DNA of 64,000 nt from Rhizomys pruinosus (lineage: Eukaryota; Chordata; Mammalia; Rodentia; Spalacidae): positions 791,542 through 855,541 of the forward strand of contig VZQC01008856.1 in assembly GCA_009823505.1 (NCBI GenBank), in the 5' to 3' direction. The notes under the pieces were generated by a model. The model saw only the letters and a list, made by a program, of their open reading frames with translations. It was not told where the DNA came from and searched no databases. Positions 34,890-46,485 of the stretch are shown piece after piece. How positions within the stretch are numbered: position 1 is the stretch's first letter; each line of letters opens with the position of its first letter. The position numbers and the translations under genes are program-made.

Positions 34890-35400
34890 CCTTAAGTGCA
34901 AGGGTCCAGAGTGGCAAAGTAACTTCACTGTGGTCACACAGGCCAGTCCTGCTATCTCCCAAACAGCAGCTGCTGTAATCCAGAACTCCTTGGCCACCTG
35001 GCCCCAGAAGCGAGGCCTCTGCCACGTAGCCCAGGGCCAGGAGCACTGCCTCACCCCACCTGGACCTCTGTGGGGAGCCAGTGGCCAGGACTGGAGGAGG
35101 CTGGTCTCCCACTCCTATGCAGGAAGCAGTGTCCTCCTAGCATCCCTAAGTGAGGTAGGAGGACTTCAGGGGTCAGGGTGCTGCTCTGCCTGTGAAGGAC
35201 CAGGTGAGGGATGGTGACAGTCCTGGTCTCCTGATGGTTCTAGTGCGTGGCCACCACTGGGTCAGTAGTCACTATTATTGTGGGTCTGGCCTGCCCAGTC
35301 ACCTTGCCAGGTGGCCTAGTGCCACCCTAGGAGAGCTACCACGAACCCTAACAGAGCCTGGAGACTCAACTGTCTAGACAAAGGACGTCTGTGGAGAGGA
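34890..35400. other. Septin9: Unique intron
   Basis: No exon, promoter or repeat is recognised between the GA-rich array and the next SINE. Confidence 0.5.
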
Positions 35401-35403
35401 CTT

Positions 35404-35585
35404 CTTTTTCAAAATGTATTCATTTATTAGTGTGTATGTGTATGCCACAGTACATGTATGGAGGTCAGGTGACAATTTTGTACAGTCAGCTCATTCCTGC
35501 TACCTTTTTAAGGGGGTTCCAGGTATCAAACTCAGGTCACCAGGTTTGTGGAGCAATCACCTTACCCGGTGAGCCACCTTGCCTA
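35404..35585 (-). repeat. B3-like SINE
   Basis: Antisense body: aaatgtattcatttattagt, aggtatcaaactcaggtcac and a gagccaccttgcc end. Confidence 0.7.
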
Positions 35586-35589
35586 CTAT

Positions 35590-37960
35590 AGTGGGGGCAT
35601 TTCTTACTGTCCCCCAGGTACATCTACCTACACATTTGTGGGGCAAGCAGTCCACTCAGGAAGCTCCTCCAAGCCCTGCCTCAGGTCAGAGGTCACGCTG
35701 GGAATATTCCACCCCACCTGGCCAGCTTGTGCTGGAAGCTCTCTGTAACTGGTGTTGTCTGCATGAAGAGTTCTTTTCAGAGACAGGGAGCCTGGATTCT
35801 TGAGCCCACTCCAGAAAAGAATTTCAGGCTAAGCCAGTGCAAATTAGAGTTGGAGTTTATTAAGATGATATTTTAACATAGATTTGAGTGCAGGGGTTGA
35901 TAGGAAAAGCAGCACTTGGGGAAAAGGGTTGCACATAGCCGAGCCTCGGTGTTGGCCTCTTCAGAGGGTCATGCTGAATGAAGCACTTCTAGGAGTCATG
36001 TATCGGAAAGATTGCTGGGGAACTTAAGTGAGACTGCAGGCTGGCTCCCAAGATGCCCCTGGGTGGGATTACAGCTGATAAGGTGAAGTCCCCGGTCACA
36101 AGGGTCACTCGTGGAGTTAAGATAGTTTTTATTGTAAAGGAAGTTTCTGGTCTTACTTCTGAGATTCCCAGAAATGTGCAGGTTTGCTTCTGGGAACAGA
36201 GTCCCAGAACAGCAGAGTCCCGGCTCAGCCTGTTCTAGCGTTCTTACTGAAAGTATGTCTGTATAGAAGGAATACTGTTGCCACATTGTAGCCCTCACAG
36301 CCAGTGCTGTTAACTGTGGTGGAATTCTAGACTCACCCACATTCCGTCCCTCCTCCTGTATCCTTAATTCCCTGTCTTTCTTTCCTGCTTTTAATGCCAT
36401 CCTGGTATGTTTTGGGTGGGCATCATGGTATGGGGAGGGTGTGACCACCCACAGGCGGGATGTTCAGGTGCCCTTGGGTTAGGACTTGAACTATATATAG
36501 CCTGGTAACCCAGAAGGATGGAGAAGTTTGAGAGGCTGTTGGGATGAGGCCACTCAGTGACTAAGGACAGATAGTCACAGATCCATGCTGGGGCACTACT
36601 CCAAATGCCATGCACACTCCCCACAAGGCAGCAAAGAGGGCTGCTCTGCGACACCCCACCCCTCACCTCTAGGTAACAGGGATCTGAGCCCAAGCTGGCA
36701 GCCTCGGAGTCTGTGATCCTACCCTCAAGCTAGCATGAGCCTGGAGTGTGAGTCTAAAGCCTGTTCCCCTGGTGTACTGATAGAGTCACTGTTGCCCAGA
36801 AACCAGTCCTGAGGAGATTAAGAAGTACCTCAGGTGATGTACGAAGGCCCAGTGCCACCCAAGGGTCCTTCAGGGTGGGAGGTGTGTTTCATCGGGCCGC
36901 ATGGAGCCTCAGAGAAAAGGTCAAGAGCCAGAGAAGTACCAGCAGAAAAGGCTGGAAACCCCCACCCCATCCCCCACCTCCAGGGAAGAACAGCTCGTAG
37001 CTAGCAGATACCCTTCCGACCTCTGGGGAGTGACACAGTAGTGCGTCTCTAGTCACAGTTCATGATCATCTGCTAGTGGATGACAGGGAACGCGGAAGGG
37101 AAGTTGATTCTATCCTGGAGTAGTTGCCTGGTGTGACTGCAGTCCTGGAAGATTCCGGGGGCTTCTAGACCTTTCCATGTTGGGCTGGAAAGAAAGTTCT
37201 CAAGAACCCTTACTTCCTCTGGGGAGAAAGGAACTGGGAGCAACCATTAATTCCCGTTTTCATAGGCGAAGATGAGGGGACCTGCTTCCTTTTTGTGGCT
37301 TTCATTTTTGTTAGCTTTAGAATTGTATAGCCGAAGAGACTTTAGGGTCAGCCAGGAACCAGGCCCAGGGTCTCACAGTAGATGCCGGCCAAGGCCAGGT
37401 TCCCAGCTCTTCACACAAAGTACTCCTCCATACAGAGTGCTCTCCTCCCTGGCTGTGGGAAGGCCTCAGGACGTCTCAGAGTGAGCGGTATTGAGACCTG
37501 CTTGCCTTATGCACAGGCGTCTACCTGACCACTTGGTGTGAAGTAACTGCCCTGCCCTTTGGCAGCTGTGGTTGGAAGGCTGGGCCTGTGGCAGGAGGCA
37601 AACTCCACCCTCCCCTGGGACCCTGCCAGAGCCAGGCTTTCGCCTCTGGCCATGAGAGGCTTTTTCTGAGCTGAGTGGCTGAATGCAGATCGATAGAGCA
37701 GTCAGTTCTCTGCACTGCAGCCTCTGTGATCATCCTGTCCTGGAGCAGACATGGCGAGGTGCAATCTGTGTCCGTGTTTCCAGCCTTCTGCTTCCTCCCA
37801 GACACCCTCAGTGGCTTCCCTGGGGCTTGTCTTTGGGCCTTTGTCCCTTTTCATCCCTTGGCTGTGAAATCTACTTCTGTGGACATCTAGACTCCAAGAC
37901 TCTTGTTCTTAAAGACCACAGGCACTGGCCAGGTGCTGCTGCATCACCTCATGTTGACCT
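35590..37960. other. Septin9: Unique intron
   Basis: No rodent SINE or exon is recognised over about 2.4 kb. An old MIR-like stretch may be present around 37250-37400. The 150-codon minus-strand frame at 35996-36448 resembles no known protein. Confidence 0.5.
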
Positions 37961-37967
37961 TTTTACC

Positions 37968-38195
37968 TCTGTGTGTGTGCATGTGTGTGTGTGTGCGCGC
38001 ACGCATGCGTGTGCATACATGTGCATGTGTGTGTGCGCGTGTGTGCATGTGCGTGTGTGCATGTGTGTGTGCGCGCGTGTGCATGTGCGTGTGTGCATGT
38101 GTGTGTGCGGGTGCGCGTGTATGCGTGCATGTGTGTCCATGTGTGTGCATGTGTGTGTGCGTGTGTGCATGTGTGTGTGCGTGCATGCAGAGGCC
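37968..38195. repeat. Long alternating purine-pyrimidine (TG/CG) tract
   Basis: About 220 bases of TGTGTG, TGCG, CGCG and GCAT steps. Such alternation favours left-handed DNA, and the lack of stops makes Cys/Val-rich frames on the + strand and His/Thr-rich frames on the minus strand. Confidence 0.9.
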
Positions 38196-38415
38196 ACAGG
38201 AAGATGTCAGGTTCCTTGGCAACAGCATCTCACTGAAACGAGCTGGGCTGGCAGCCAACAAGTTTTAGCAATCCTCCTGTCACGGCCTTGCATGCCGCAG
38301 GATATTATAGGTGCCCATGAGGCCTTTTATGTGGGATGTGGGTGCTGGGGATTCAAACTAGGTCCTCAGGCTTTTGCAGAACAAGGCTCTTATCCGCAGA
38401 TCCACTTTCCCAGCC
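38190..38415 (-). repeat. B3-like/composite repeat adjoining the TG tract
   Basis: gaggccacaggaagatgtca at the start and ggtgctggggattcaaacta near the end match the composite rodent repeat type. Confidence 0.5.
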
Positions 38416-38430
38416 TCTCATCTTGACTTT

Positions 38431-38566
38431 TTTTTTTTTTTGGTCTTTTCAAGACAGGGTCTCCCTGTAGCCCCAGCTGATCTGTAGACCAGGCTGGCCT
38501 TGAACTCACAAAGATCCACCTGCCTCTGCCTCCCAAGGATTAAAGGCGTGTGCCACCATGCCCGGC
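38431..38566 (-). repeat. Young B1 SINE with target-site duplication
   Basis: Antisense B1 with T-run, flanked by ctcatcttgacttt (38417-38430 and 38567-38580). Confidence 0.92.
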
Positions 38567-38595
38567 CTCATCTTGACTTTTAAAAAACAGATTTA

Positions 38596-38710
38596 TGCTG
38601 GGCGTGGTGGTGCATGCCTTTAATCCTAGCACTTGGGAGTTCCAGGACAGCTGGGGCTACAGGGAGACCCTGTCTCAAAAAGACAAAAATAAATAAATAA
38701 AATAAAATAA
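38596..38710 (+). repeat. Internally deleted young B1 SINE with target-site duplication
   Basis: The sense B1 lacks about 60 bases between cacttgggag and ttccaggacag. It is flanked by aaaaacagattta (38583-38595 and 38711-38723). It is inserted in an older antisense SINE (38711-38886). Confidence 0.92.
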
Positions 38711-38886
38711 AAAACAGATTTACTTATGTATTGTATGTATGTATGCCTGACTATATGTATGTGGAGACCCTGGTGGAGGCCACAAGAGGGCTTTGGATAC
38801 TCTGGAACTGGAGTTACAGGCAGTTGTGAACCTGCTGATATGGGTGCTGAACCTGGGGCCTTAATGCTGAGCTGTCTCTCCAGCCT
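38711..38886 (-). repeat. B2-like SINE, old, split by a B1
   Basis: Antisense body (ggccacaagagggctttgga, tctggaactggagttacagg) ending gctgtctctccagcctc. The B1 at 38596-38710 sits in its tail. Confidence 0.8.
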
Positions 38887-39369
38887 CTTCTCCTGACTTC
38901 TGTTAGGGCCTACCTCTACTAGGCACCCAGGTCTCCAACTGTGACACAGTGCCAGTGTCCCAAGGTAAAGGGGCTGAGGGTGGCGAGATGGAGGGACTGA
39001 CTTGAGGTTTGGAGCCACTTCCATTCTGACTTGCACATGAGGATGAAGTGGTGTTCGAACTGTCAGTATTGTTCTGAGGGGAACGGAAGATGATTTGGAC
39101 TCAGTGTCTCTGTTGAGAGCACAAGACGCACAGAGGTGGTGGTCAAGAGAAACTCCATCCATGTCTTCCTTTTTTCACTTCTAACTGGGAGCCTCAGTCT
39201 GTGCAAACTGACCGCTGCTCCCTTCCTCCCGCTGCCCACGCCCTCGCCCTCGCCTCCCCACCCACCCCCACCAGCCCAGGGGCCAGCAGGCCTGCTGCCA
39301 ATTGCAGATCCTCTGCTGGGCCAGTTTTTACATTTCCCCACCCCATGTCCCTCTCCCTCTTCCTCTTCC

Positions 39370-39545
39370 TCTCAGAGGGACTTAGAAATTGCCCAGGTGG
39401 AATGCTTACATAAGTACACATTAGGGTCTGAAGGAGGGATCCGGGAGGTTAGTTGGTTTTCCCAATCACCCAGCTGGTCAGGGTGAAGTCAGATTTGAAC
39501 TCTGCCCACTGACCTCTGCTTCTGTCTGGCCTGGTGCCTGGATGA
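39370..39545 (-). repeat. MIR-like remnant
   Basis: Sequence such as caatcacccagctggtcagg followed by gtcagatttgaactctgccc matches the antisense MIR. Confidence 0.55.
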
Positions 39546-40397
39546 ATGGGGAGCTGGGTAGTGGGAGCCCCGAGTCCCTGGCTGCTCATAAATGGATCAG
39601 TAGCCCCATGCCAGGGAGTGTCTGGCACAAAGGGTATTTGGGGTAGACGGTGGTAGTGCCTCAGCTTAGACTGACACTCTTTGCACACACACACACACCC
39701 CCCGGTGTCTCAGCACACTCAGTTGATCTTGGCATAGCTAAGAGCTGCATATGTATGTGTGTGCTGACGTTTGGTCCTAACCTGGAATTTCTCAATCTCA
39801 CCTGGACATTAGCTGTTGTTTAGATAGCGCAGGTAATGTTGCTGGGATCCTGCCCTTTTTAGTGGAGTCCTATGCTCTGTACTTAGGGTGCCACCTTCTG
39901 TAAGTGGCCATCTGCCCCCTGAAGGAGGGGTCCTGCACCCTGTAGTTGGTACAAAATTGAGAATACGGGGCTCCACCAAGCCTCCTGCTTCCCTCCGCCT
40001 CACCACCTGAGTCAGGAGCTCTGGAAACACCAAAAGCTTTAGAGTTTGGCTCAAAATCCCATATCTGAGCTGCTCACAGTCAGGGTTTGTATCAAGCCTA
40101 GGGTGAGAAGACCTGGCCTGCCCAGCAGCCTAGAGAGCCTCAGCTTGCACATTCTGTCCTGGGAGCCCACAGGGCTGGACACACAGGTGCTTGGGGTGTG
40201 TCTGTGCTTGTGAGTCTAGACTCCTGTGTGTATCCAGCCACTAGCTGCTGGGGTGAGGTAAGAACCAGAGGTGTGGGGTGGCAGAGTGCTGGGGCTGATC
40301 TACAAGGTGGTGACCACCTGGGCCGAGAGCTGGCTATGGACACAAGGGCCTCACCTCAAGCTAAGGTAGCATTGAATAACTTAGAAGGCACACTGCT

Positions 40398-40653
40398 GGG
40401 GGCTGGAGAGATGGCCTAGCGGTTAAGAGCGCCGACCGCTCTTGCAGAGGACCCGGGTTCGATCCCCAGCACCCATATGGCGGCTGAGAACCGTCTGTAA
40501 CTCCAATTCCAGGAGAACTCCAGTTCCAGGGGAATCCGAGACCCTCTTCTGACCTCTGCGGCATTGCATGACACGGGTGCATAGACCTACATGCAAAACA
40601 GTACATTCATACACATAAATAAATAAAATTAAATTTAAAAAATTAAAAAAAAA
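40398..40653 (+). repeat. Young B2-like SINE with 15-bp target-site duplication
   Basis: Flanked by agaaggcacactgct (40383-40397 and 40654-40668). It has the 17-bp internal duplication, intact A and B boxes and an A-rich tail. Confidence 0.95.
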
Positions 40654-40663
40654 AGAAGGCACA

Positions 40664-40800
40664 CTGCTTTTGTTTGTTTGAGACAAGGTCTCACTATGGA
40701 GCCCAGGCTAGCCTCAAAACTCAATCCTCCTGCTTCAGCCTCTCAAGGCCTGGGGTCACAGATGTGTGCCACCACACTCTGCTTAATGATAGCCTTTTAA
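40664..40800 (-). repeat. B1-like SINE
   Basis: Antisense: gagacaaggtctcactatgg and cagatgtgtgccaccacact. Confidence 0.7.
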
Positions 40801-40809
40801 GAGGAAGGG

Positions 40810-42805
40810 GGAAGGTCTGCAGTGGGTGCTGCACCTGCCTGGAAGGGGTGAGGCCTCTTAGAAAGGAGGCAACGGACCCGGTCTGCCATGCCGCTGAGGG
40901 TCACAGATCTGCAGTAAAATTTCTTTTACTAAAGAGACCATGAGGGGGCAACGCCTGTAAGAGTTCATGACAAGTTCTCTAGGCCACAGATGGACCCTAG
41001 GGGTGGTGGTCACTTGCGATGGAGAAGGCTTCCTGGAGGTGGTGACGTCTGGAAGACTATGGCGCCCAAGGGAGGAGTATAGTGTCCTTCGTGAGAATGC
41101 CAGGTTGCAGGGACACAGAGAAGAGTTCCATTGTGACAGAGGAAGTTGTGTGGGAAAAGGAGTGACCGAATGGTCACAGGGAGGGGAGGAGACAGGAAGT
41201 GGGCAGTGGTGAGGGTTCTGGGAATGGTCATAGGGCCACAGCCAACCTTACGGAGCTTGGCAGGAAGGGGCATCTATAACACAGGAAAAGCCGAGCATTA
41301 AGACTGAGGGGACAGGGATAAGGAACTTAGAGGGGAAGGATAGCAAGACTCGGGGGAGGCTGGGTCCTCGGACCGAGGGCCTGGGATCCTGCACATGGTG
41401 TCCACGGGGAAGAAGCACAGGGCTGAAGAGGGTCTGTGGGCGTGGCTGGAGATGGACTCTGAGGAATCTCTCCGGAGCCTTCATGAATGTGTGGTAGGCA
41501 GAGTCGAGACAGTAGGAGCCAAGACGTGAGTGGGTGCTGGGAAGAGGGAGCTGCGCATGGGCCCAAAGTTTGAGCAATTGAGAGAAAATCCACACTGGGA
41601 GGACGCAGAGGGGTCAGAGAAGTGGGTTTGATTCTGTTTTGGTTTCTGAGGACCCAGACAGGAACCTGAAGGAAGGAGGCTGGCACTGGAATGTCCCATT
41701 GCAAGCTGCTTCTCTTCCGTAGAGATCCTTTCCAGGGACCCCTCTCTCCATCCCAGCATGCATGCCTGGGCATGGCCTTCCCTCAGGGCCATGTGTGGTG
41801 CACTAAGCCACCACAGGGACGTAACAGACTTGTGGGTGTCCCAGCAGCCTTTGGAGGCATATGGGTGACTCCTGGGGCACACACGTCAGGACGTCAGGCA
41901 CAGACTGAGCCATACTTGCCGGCGGCAGCCCTGCCAGTTCTCTAGTACAGGAGCCTCAAGGGAGTGGGAAGGGTGTTTTTCTTGGCATTTGATAGGAAGC
42001 ATCTGCCTCACCCATGAGGTGTTGTGCATGCCTGATGGATGGCGGGGGGAGACTGCCTATGTATGTGTGTGAGAGAGGCCTCGGGCCATGGAAACCACAT
42101 CCCTCCTTTCTGCTGGCGAGGCATTGCACATAAAAGGGTGCGTGGGTGACCTGTGCTTCCTGGCAGGTGTCAGCCTGAGACAGTGCTGGGCTCATTTTCC
42201 TCTTGTTTTGGGGGAGGTGGGACCCCCCGCCAACTCATACTGCCGCCCACCTCCCTTATCCCCAAGGACTGATGGTATGTGCTGCTCCTGCGCATGTGAA
42301 GAGACACTGTTGGGGGGGCAGCTCTCTTTCAGCTGTCACACATGGGCTTAGTGCCCAGCAAGGGGGGGGGGGCTTCTTCTCTGAGGCAAGGCTTGGTGGA
42401 CATGGATTAGGTTAGGAGCAAAGGCTGTCTCAGAGTCCTGTCAGTACAGGAGACCGTCCATGGCGCACAGCCTGCCTGGCGTATGTGCTCTGTCTGCAGA
42501 TCCCTTAAGTTCCCACAGATCAAGGTGGCCGGAGGGGCTGCATTCATTTTTTGTGGATTCAGTAATAAATTCACACAGACCATGTAGCTTGAAACCACAG
42601 GCATTTGCTCTCTTACAGTTGTGAAAGTCAGAGGCTTAACCAGGGCCACAGTACTGATATCAGAAGCCCCAGCAGGTTGGGTTCCTCAGGAGGTGCCAAG
42701 AGATCTGCCCCTGCCTTCTTCTGGCTCTGGTGGCTTTGGCGTCCCTTGACTTGTGGCTATCGCTATGATCTCTGCCTCTGTCTCCCAAATGTTGCCATTA
42801 AAGAT
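40810..42805. other. Septin9: Unique intron
   Basis: About 2 kb with no SINE or exon. It has long minus-strand open frames (41010-41882) without recognisable domains and a G-run near 42361. Confidence 0.5.
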
Positions 42806-42811
42806 GTACAC

Positions 42812-42969
42812 ACAGCTGGGCGTGGTAGTGCACACCTTTAATCCCAGCACTTGGGAGGCAGAGGCAGGCCGATCTCTCTGAGTTCAAGGCCAGCCTGATC
42901 TACATAGTGAGTTCCAGGCCAGCTGGGAGGGAGACCCTGTCTCAAAAAGACCAAAAAAAAAAAAAAAAA
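42812..42969 (+). repeat. B1 SINE
   Basis: Sense B1 from agctgggcgtggtagtgcac to an A-tail of about 17 bases at 42953-42969. Confidence 0.92.
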
Positions 42970-43034
42970 GTGAACAATCACCCAGGAGAGAACATTACAG
43001 ATTTAAGTTCTAAAGTATAAAATAAGGAAAGAAC

Positions 43035-43265
43035 ACATTAATAATAATAATAATAATAAATTTGGAAACAGGGTCTTGTGCATCCTAGGCTTGGCTTCAA
43101 CTCAACTGTATAGCCAAGGATAACCTTGAACTTTCCAATCCTCCTGCCTTCATCTCCTAGGTTTTGGGAATATAAACGTTCACCGCCATGGGGTGCTGGG
43201 GATTGAACCTAAGGCTTCACGCATGTGCAGCAAGCACTGCCAACTGAGCTACATCTTCAGCCCCA
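43035..43265 (-). repeat. (AAT)n, B1-like and ID-like fragments
   Basis: AAT run (43039-43060), antisense B1-like (about 43060-43180) and antisense ID-like (gggattgaacctaaggcttc, about 43190-43265). Confidence 0.65.
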
Positions 43266-43894
43266 TGTTCAATTCTTTTCTTTAAGCACATCTTTCTAGC
43301 TGGGTGTAGTGATGCATGCTCGTCTACCATCCTACTGCTCGGAGGCTGAAGCAGGAGGGTATAGAGTTTGAGGGGAGCTGTAGAGCGAGGCTCTCTGTTC
43401 AGCGCTGGCCAAATGCAAGCTGTCCCATTCGTGACAGTTCCTAACATCAAGTGTTCTCACAGTGCTGAGAGACCAGTCTCGTGCCAGAGTCTTTTCATCA
43501 CCCGGAATGGAAACCCCACATCCTAAGGAGTTATCCCCACGTTCCCGCCCCTCGCCCTTGGCAGCCACTGGTCTGCTTTCTGTCTCTGTAAATTCTTTTT
43601 AAAGTTCAATCCTATGTGACTTTAGAATAAATAAACACAGCATGATGACTTAGCTGTTGGAAGGATATACATGGGGCAGAAGCCAGAGTGGGGATACCCA
43701 GGCTCCGGAAGGGCAGGATTTGAAGTAGCCTGGGTGTCTGTCACCCCCTCCTTGCCTTGGTCCTTTCTAAGGGTCTTTGCCTGAGTGTCCAGCTGTTTTC
43801 TACTTCCCATTGCAAATGGTCCTGGATAACGTCCTAGCTCCCAAGTCCTCATCTTGTTCAAGGCTTAGAGCCCTCTATTAAAAAGTTTTAGGGC

Positions 43895-44168
43895 GGGGCT
43901 GGAGAGATGGCCTAGCGGTTAAGAGCGCCGACCGCTCTTGCAGAGGACCCGGGTTCGATCCCCAGCACCCACATGGCGGCCAAGAACCGTCTGAAATTCC
44001 AATTCCAGGAGAACTCCAGTTTCAGGGGAATCCGACACCCTCTTCTGACCTCCGCGGCGTTGCACGACACGGGTGCACAGATGCACGACACGGGTGCACA
44101 GACTTGCATTCAGACAGTACATTCATACACATACAGAAATAAAATTAATAAAAAAAAAATTTTTTTTT
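43895..44168 (+). repeat. Young B2-like SINE with target-site duplication and a 21-bp tandem duplication
   Basis: Flanked by aagttttagggc (43883-43894 and 44169-44180). It carries the 17-bp duplication and, uniquely here, a perfect 21-bp tandem duplication (44061-44081 and 44082-44102). It is inserted next to the head of the older SINE at 44176. Confidence 0.94.
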
Positions 44169-44175
44169 AAGTTTT

Positions 44176-44395
44176 AGGGCTAGGAGATGGCTCGGTGGTT
44201 AAGAGCACTGACTGCTCTTGCAGAGGACCTAGGATCTGTTCCCAGCATCCATATGGCAGCTAACAGCTGTCTGTAACTCCAATTCCAGATGATCTAGCGC
44301 CCTCTTCTGGCCTCTATAGGCATTGTGAGCGCATTGCGCACTTCCATCCATGCAGGTAAAACACTCATACCCATAAAATAACAATTTAAAAAGAA
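44176..44395 (+). repeat. B2-like SINE, older
   Basis: Sense body from agggctaggagatggctcgg through gccctcttctggcctctata to an A-rich end. Confidence 0.85.
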
Positions 44396-44639
44396 GTTCT
44401 ATGCTCCACAGTCCTGGGGGAATGGCAGCTGGCTACCTATGGGTTGGGCTCGTCCATCTCCTCTCTTCAAACTAGTATGAATGAGAAGGGACAGTCAGTG
44501 GAGGGCTGAGCAGGTAATGGTGCCTTTGGCACAGGCTGGTGCTTGGCCAGGGCTTCACTGGGTTGATTCTATAAGAAAAGCAGTGAACTTAGAGCTGTCC
44601 CCAGAAAGGGGACACTGATACGGGTCTCAGGGCCTCCAT

Positions 44640-44990
44640 GATTTTTCTTTCAGACAGTCTCATGTACCCCAGGCTAGCCTCCAACTCGCCTTGTAGCAGA
44701 GGATGACCTTGAACTCCACTTTTCAAATGCTGGAATTACACTCAGTATAGGCAATGTTGGGGACTGAATCCAAGGCTTTGTGATGGTAGGCAAGCTCTTT
44801 ACTAACTTAGCTACACCCCCCTGCCCCCTTTTTTCCTTTCTTTTGAGAGAGGATCTTACTCTGCAGCCATGGCTGTTGTGCAGCTTGCTGTTAGATCAGG
44901 CTGGCTATGAACTCACATGGATCCGAGAACCTCTGCCTCCTGAGTGCTGAACTTAAAGACACACACCGTCACGTCTGACTTCACTCCTTT
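44640..44990 (-). repeat. B1-like and ID-like SINE fragments
   Basis: Antisense B1-like (about 44645-44745), ID-like (ggactgaatccaaggctttg, about 44755-44825) and B1-like (about 44835-44985). Confidence 0.65.
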
Positions 44991-44999
44991 TAAAAAATA

Positions 45000-45480
45000 T
45001 ATTTTTATTTTATTTTATGCATGTGAGTATATTTCCTGCATGTGTATGTAAGTGCACCTGTGTTGTGCAGTGACTGAGGAGGTCAGAAGAGAGCACTGGA
45101 TTGCCCTGGAACTAGGCTACTCATGGTTGTTGGATCCATTGTGGGTGCTGGGGATCAAACCTGGGTCCTTCGTAAGAGTAGCTAGTGCTCTTTTTTTTTT
45201 TTTAATTTTATTTACTTTTTATGTGTATGAATGTACTGTCTGCATGTAGGTTTGTGCACCCGTGTCGTGCAATGCCGCGGAGGTCAGAAGAGGGTCTCGG
45301 ATTCCCCTGGAACTGGAGTTCTCCTGGAATTGGAGTTACAGACAGTTCTTAGCCGCCATGTGGGTGCTGGGGATCGAACCTGGGTCTTCTGTAAGAGCAG
45401 TCAGTGCTCTAAACCTCTAGGCTATCTCTCCAGCCCCAAGAGTAGCTAGTGCTCTTAACTGCTGAGCCATGTCTCCATCT
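45000..45480 (-). repeat. B2-like SINE split by a young B2-like SINE
   Basis: The outer antisense copy is 45000-45173 plus 45438-45480. The inner antisense copy (45193-45437) carries the 17-bp duplication and is bounded by a perfect 19-bp target duplication, aagagtagctagtgctctt (45174-45192 and 45438-45456). Confidence 0.96.
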
Positions 45481-45492
45481 CCATACTTCCTT

Positions 45493-45699
45493 TTTAAACA
45501 TTTACTTTATTTTGTGTTTTGACTGCATGTACATAAGTATACCACATGTGTGTAATGCCTGTGGAGGTCAGAAGAGGGCATCAGATCCCCTGGAACTGGA
45601 GTTACATATTGTTGGCTGCCATGAGAGTACTGGGAACTGAACCTGAGTCCTCTGGAAGAGCAGCCAGTGCTCTTAATCACTGAGCCATCTCTCCAGCCT
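45493..45699 (-). repeat. B2-like SINE (single-motif type)
   Basis: Antisense copy ending gagccatctctccagcc, followed by a C-run. Confidence 0.88.
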
Positions 45700-46306
45700 G
45701 CCCCCCCCCCTTTGAGACTTAGTCTCATGTACCCCAGGGTGATCCTGAACTTGATATGTACCTGAGGCTAGCCCTGGACCTCTGGTCTTCTTGTCACTAC
45801 CATGCCTTATGTCTCAACACTCTCCAGACAGCCTGTGTTTCAGTGAGCTCTGCCCTCTCCACCTCTAAATAAGGCCTGGTACAAGAGGTGGCCAGGGTCT
45901 TCAAGAAGGACCACCAAATCAGCCCAGCCACAGGAGGCTGCAGAGCGCCTGACACAGGTCAGCTTAGGGATGCCGGGGGACTCAAATGCACTCTGCATTT
46001 CAGAATCTTAGCATGGAAAGGAAAAACTATGTGAAATATCTCTGTCATTTTCTTGTTGGTGACGTCTTGAATTGATAATATTTTGGCTCTGTGAGATCAA
46101 TTAAAACACATCAAAATGAACGGCACCTGATTTCCTAACATTTTTCCCCCCCCCTCTGGCAGCTAGAAACTTTAAGGCTCTAACTGTGGCTTCAATACCA
46201 AGCTTTGGGCTTTCTGCCAGATGGGTGGCTGGCAGAGTACTTCCCTGACTGGGAGAGCTCCTGGAAGCCACCTCTCGTGCTCTGTAGACCCTCATTGGGA
46301 GCTGGC

Positions 46307-46485
46307 TGAGGGTTGGAGCAGTATGGTACCTCGTGTAGAACATCCTGGTGCTGCCTCTGGAGGAAAGCATCAGTTTGCCTGAGCAGCTCAGGAGAAGTGG
46401 AAACGGACCTGGCGACTGATTGAGGGGTGTCAAAGAGCCACAGGTTCAGAGGGAGGAAGCCCCACACCTCCTGGGAGGAACGGCT
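46307..46485. repeat. 179-bp direct repeat, copy 1
   Basis: It aligns without gaps to 49511-49689 in the same orientation. I counted 9 mismatches in 179 bases (about 95% identity). It runs from tgagggttggagcagtatgg to ggaggaacggct; flanking sequence is unrelated. It is not a B1, B2, ID or MIR copy. The minus strand stays open across this copy but resembles no protein I know. It may be a local duplication or two copies of a dispersed repeat that I do not recognise. Confidence 0.9.

Noticed and set aside
34206..35112. Arg-Glu and Ser-Leu repeat proteins on both strands
   Set aside because: These are translations of the GA-rich tandem repeat.
37683..38426. 247-codon open frame across the TG tract
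   Set aside because: The frame is kept open by the stop-free TG/CG repeat, giving Cys-Val-His strings on one strand and His-Thr on the other.
46101..46467. Minus-strand open frame shared by the 179-bp repeats as a possible protein or pseudogene
   Set aside because: Copy 2 has a stop in the same frame and the translation resembles no family I know; nucleotide similarity ends sharply at 179 bp.
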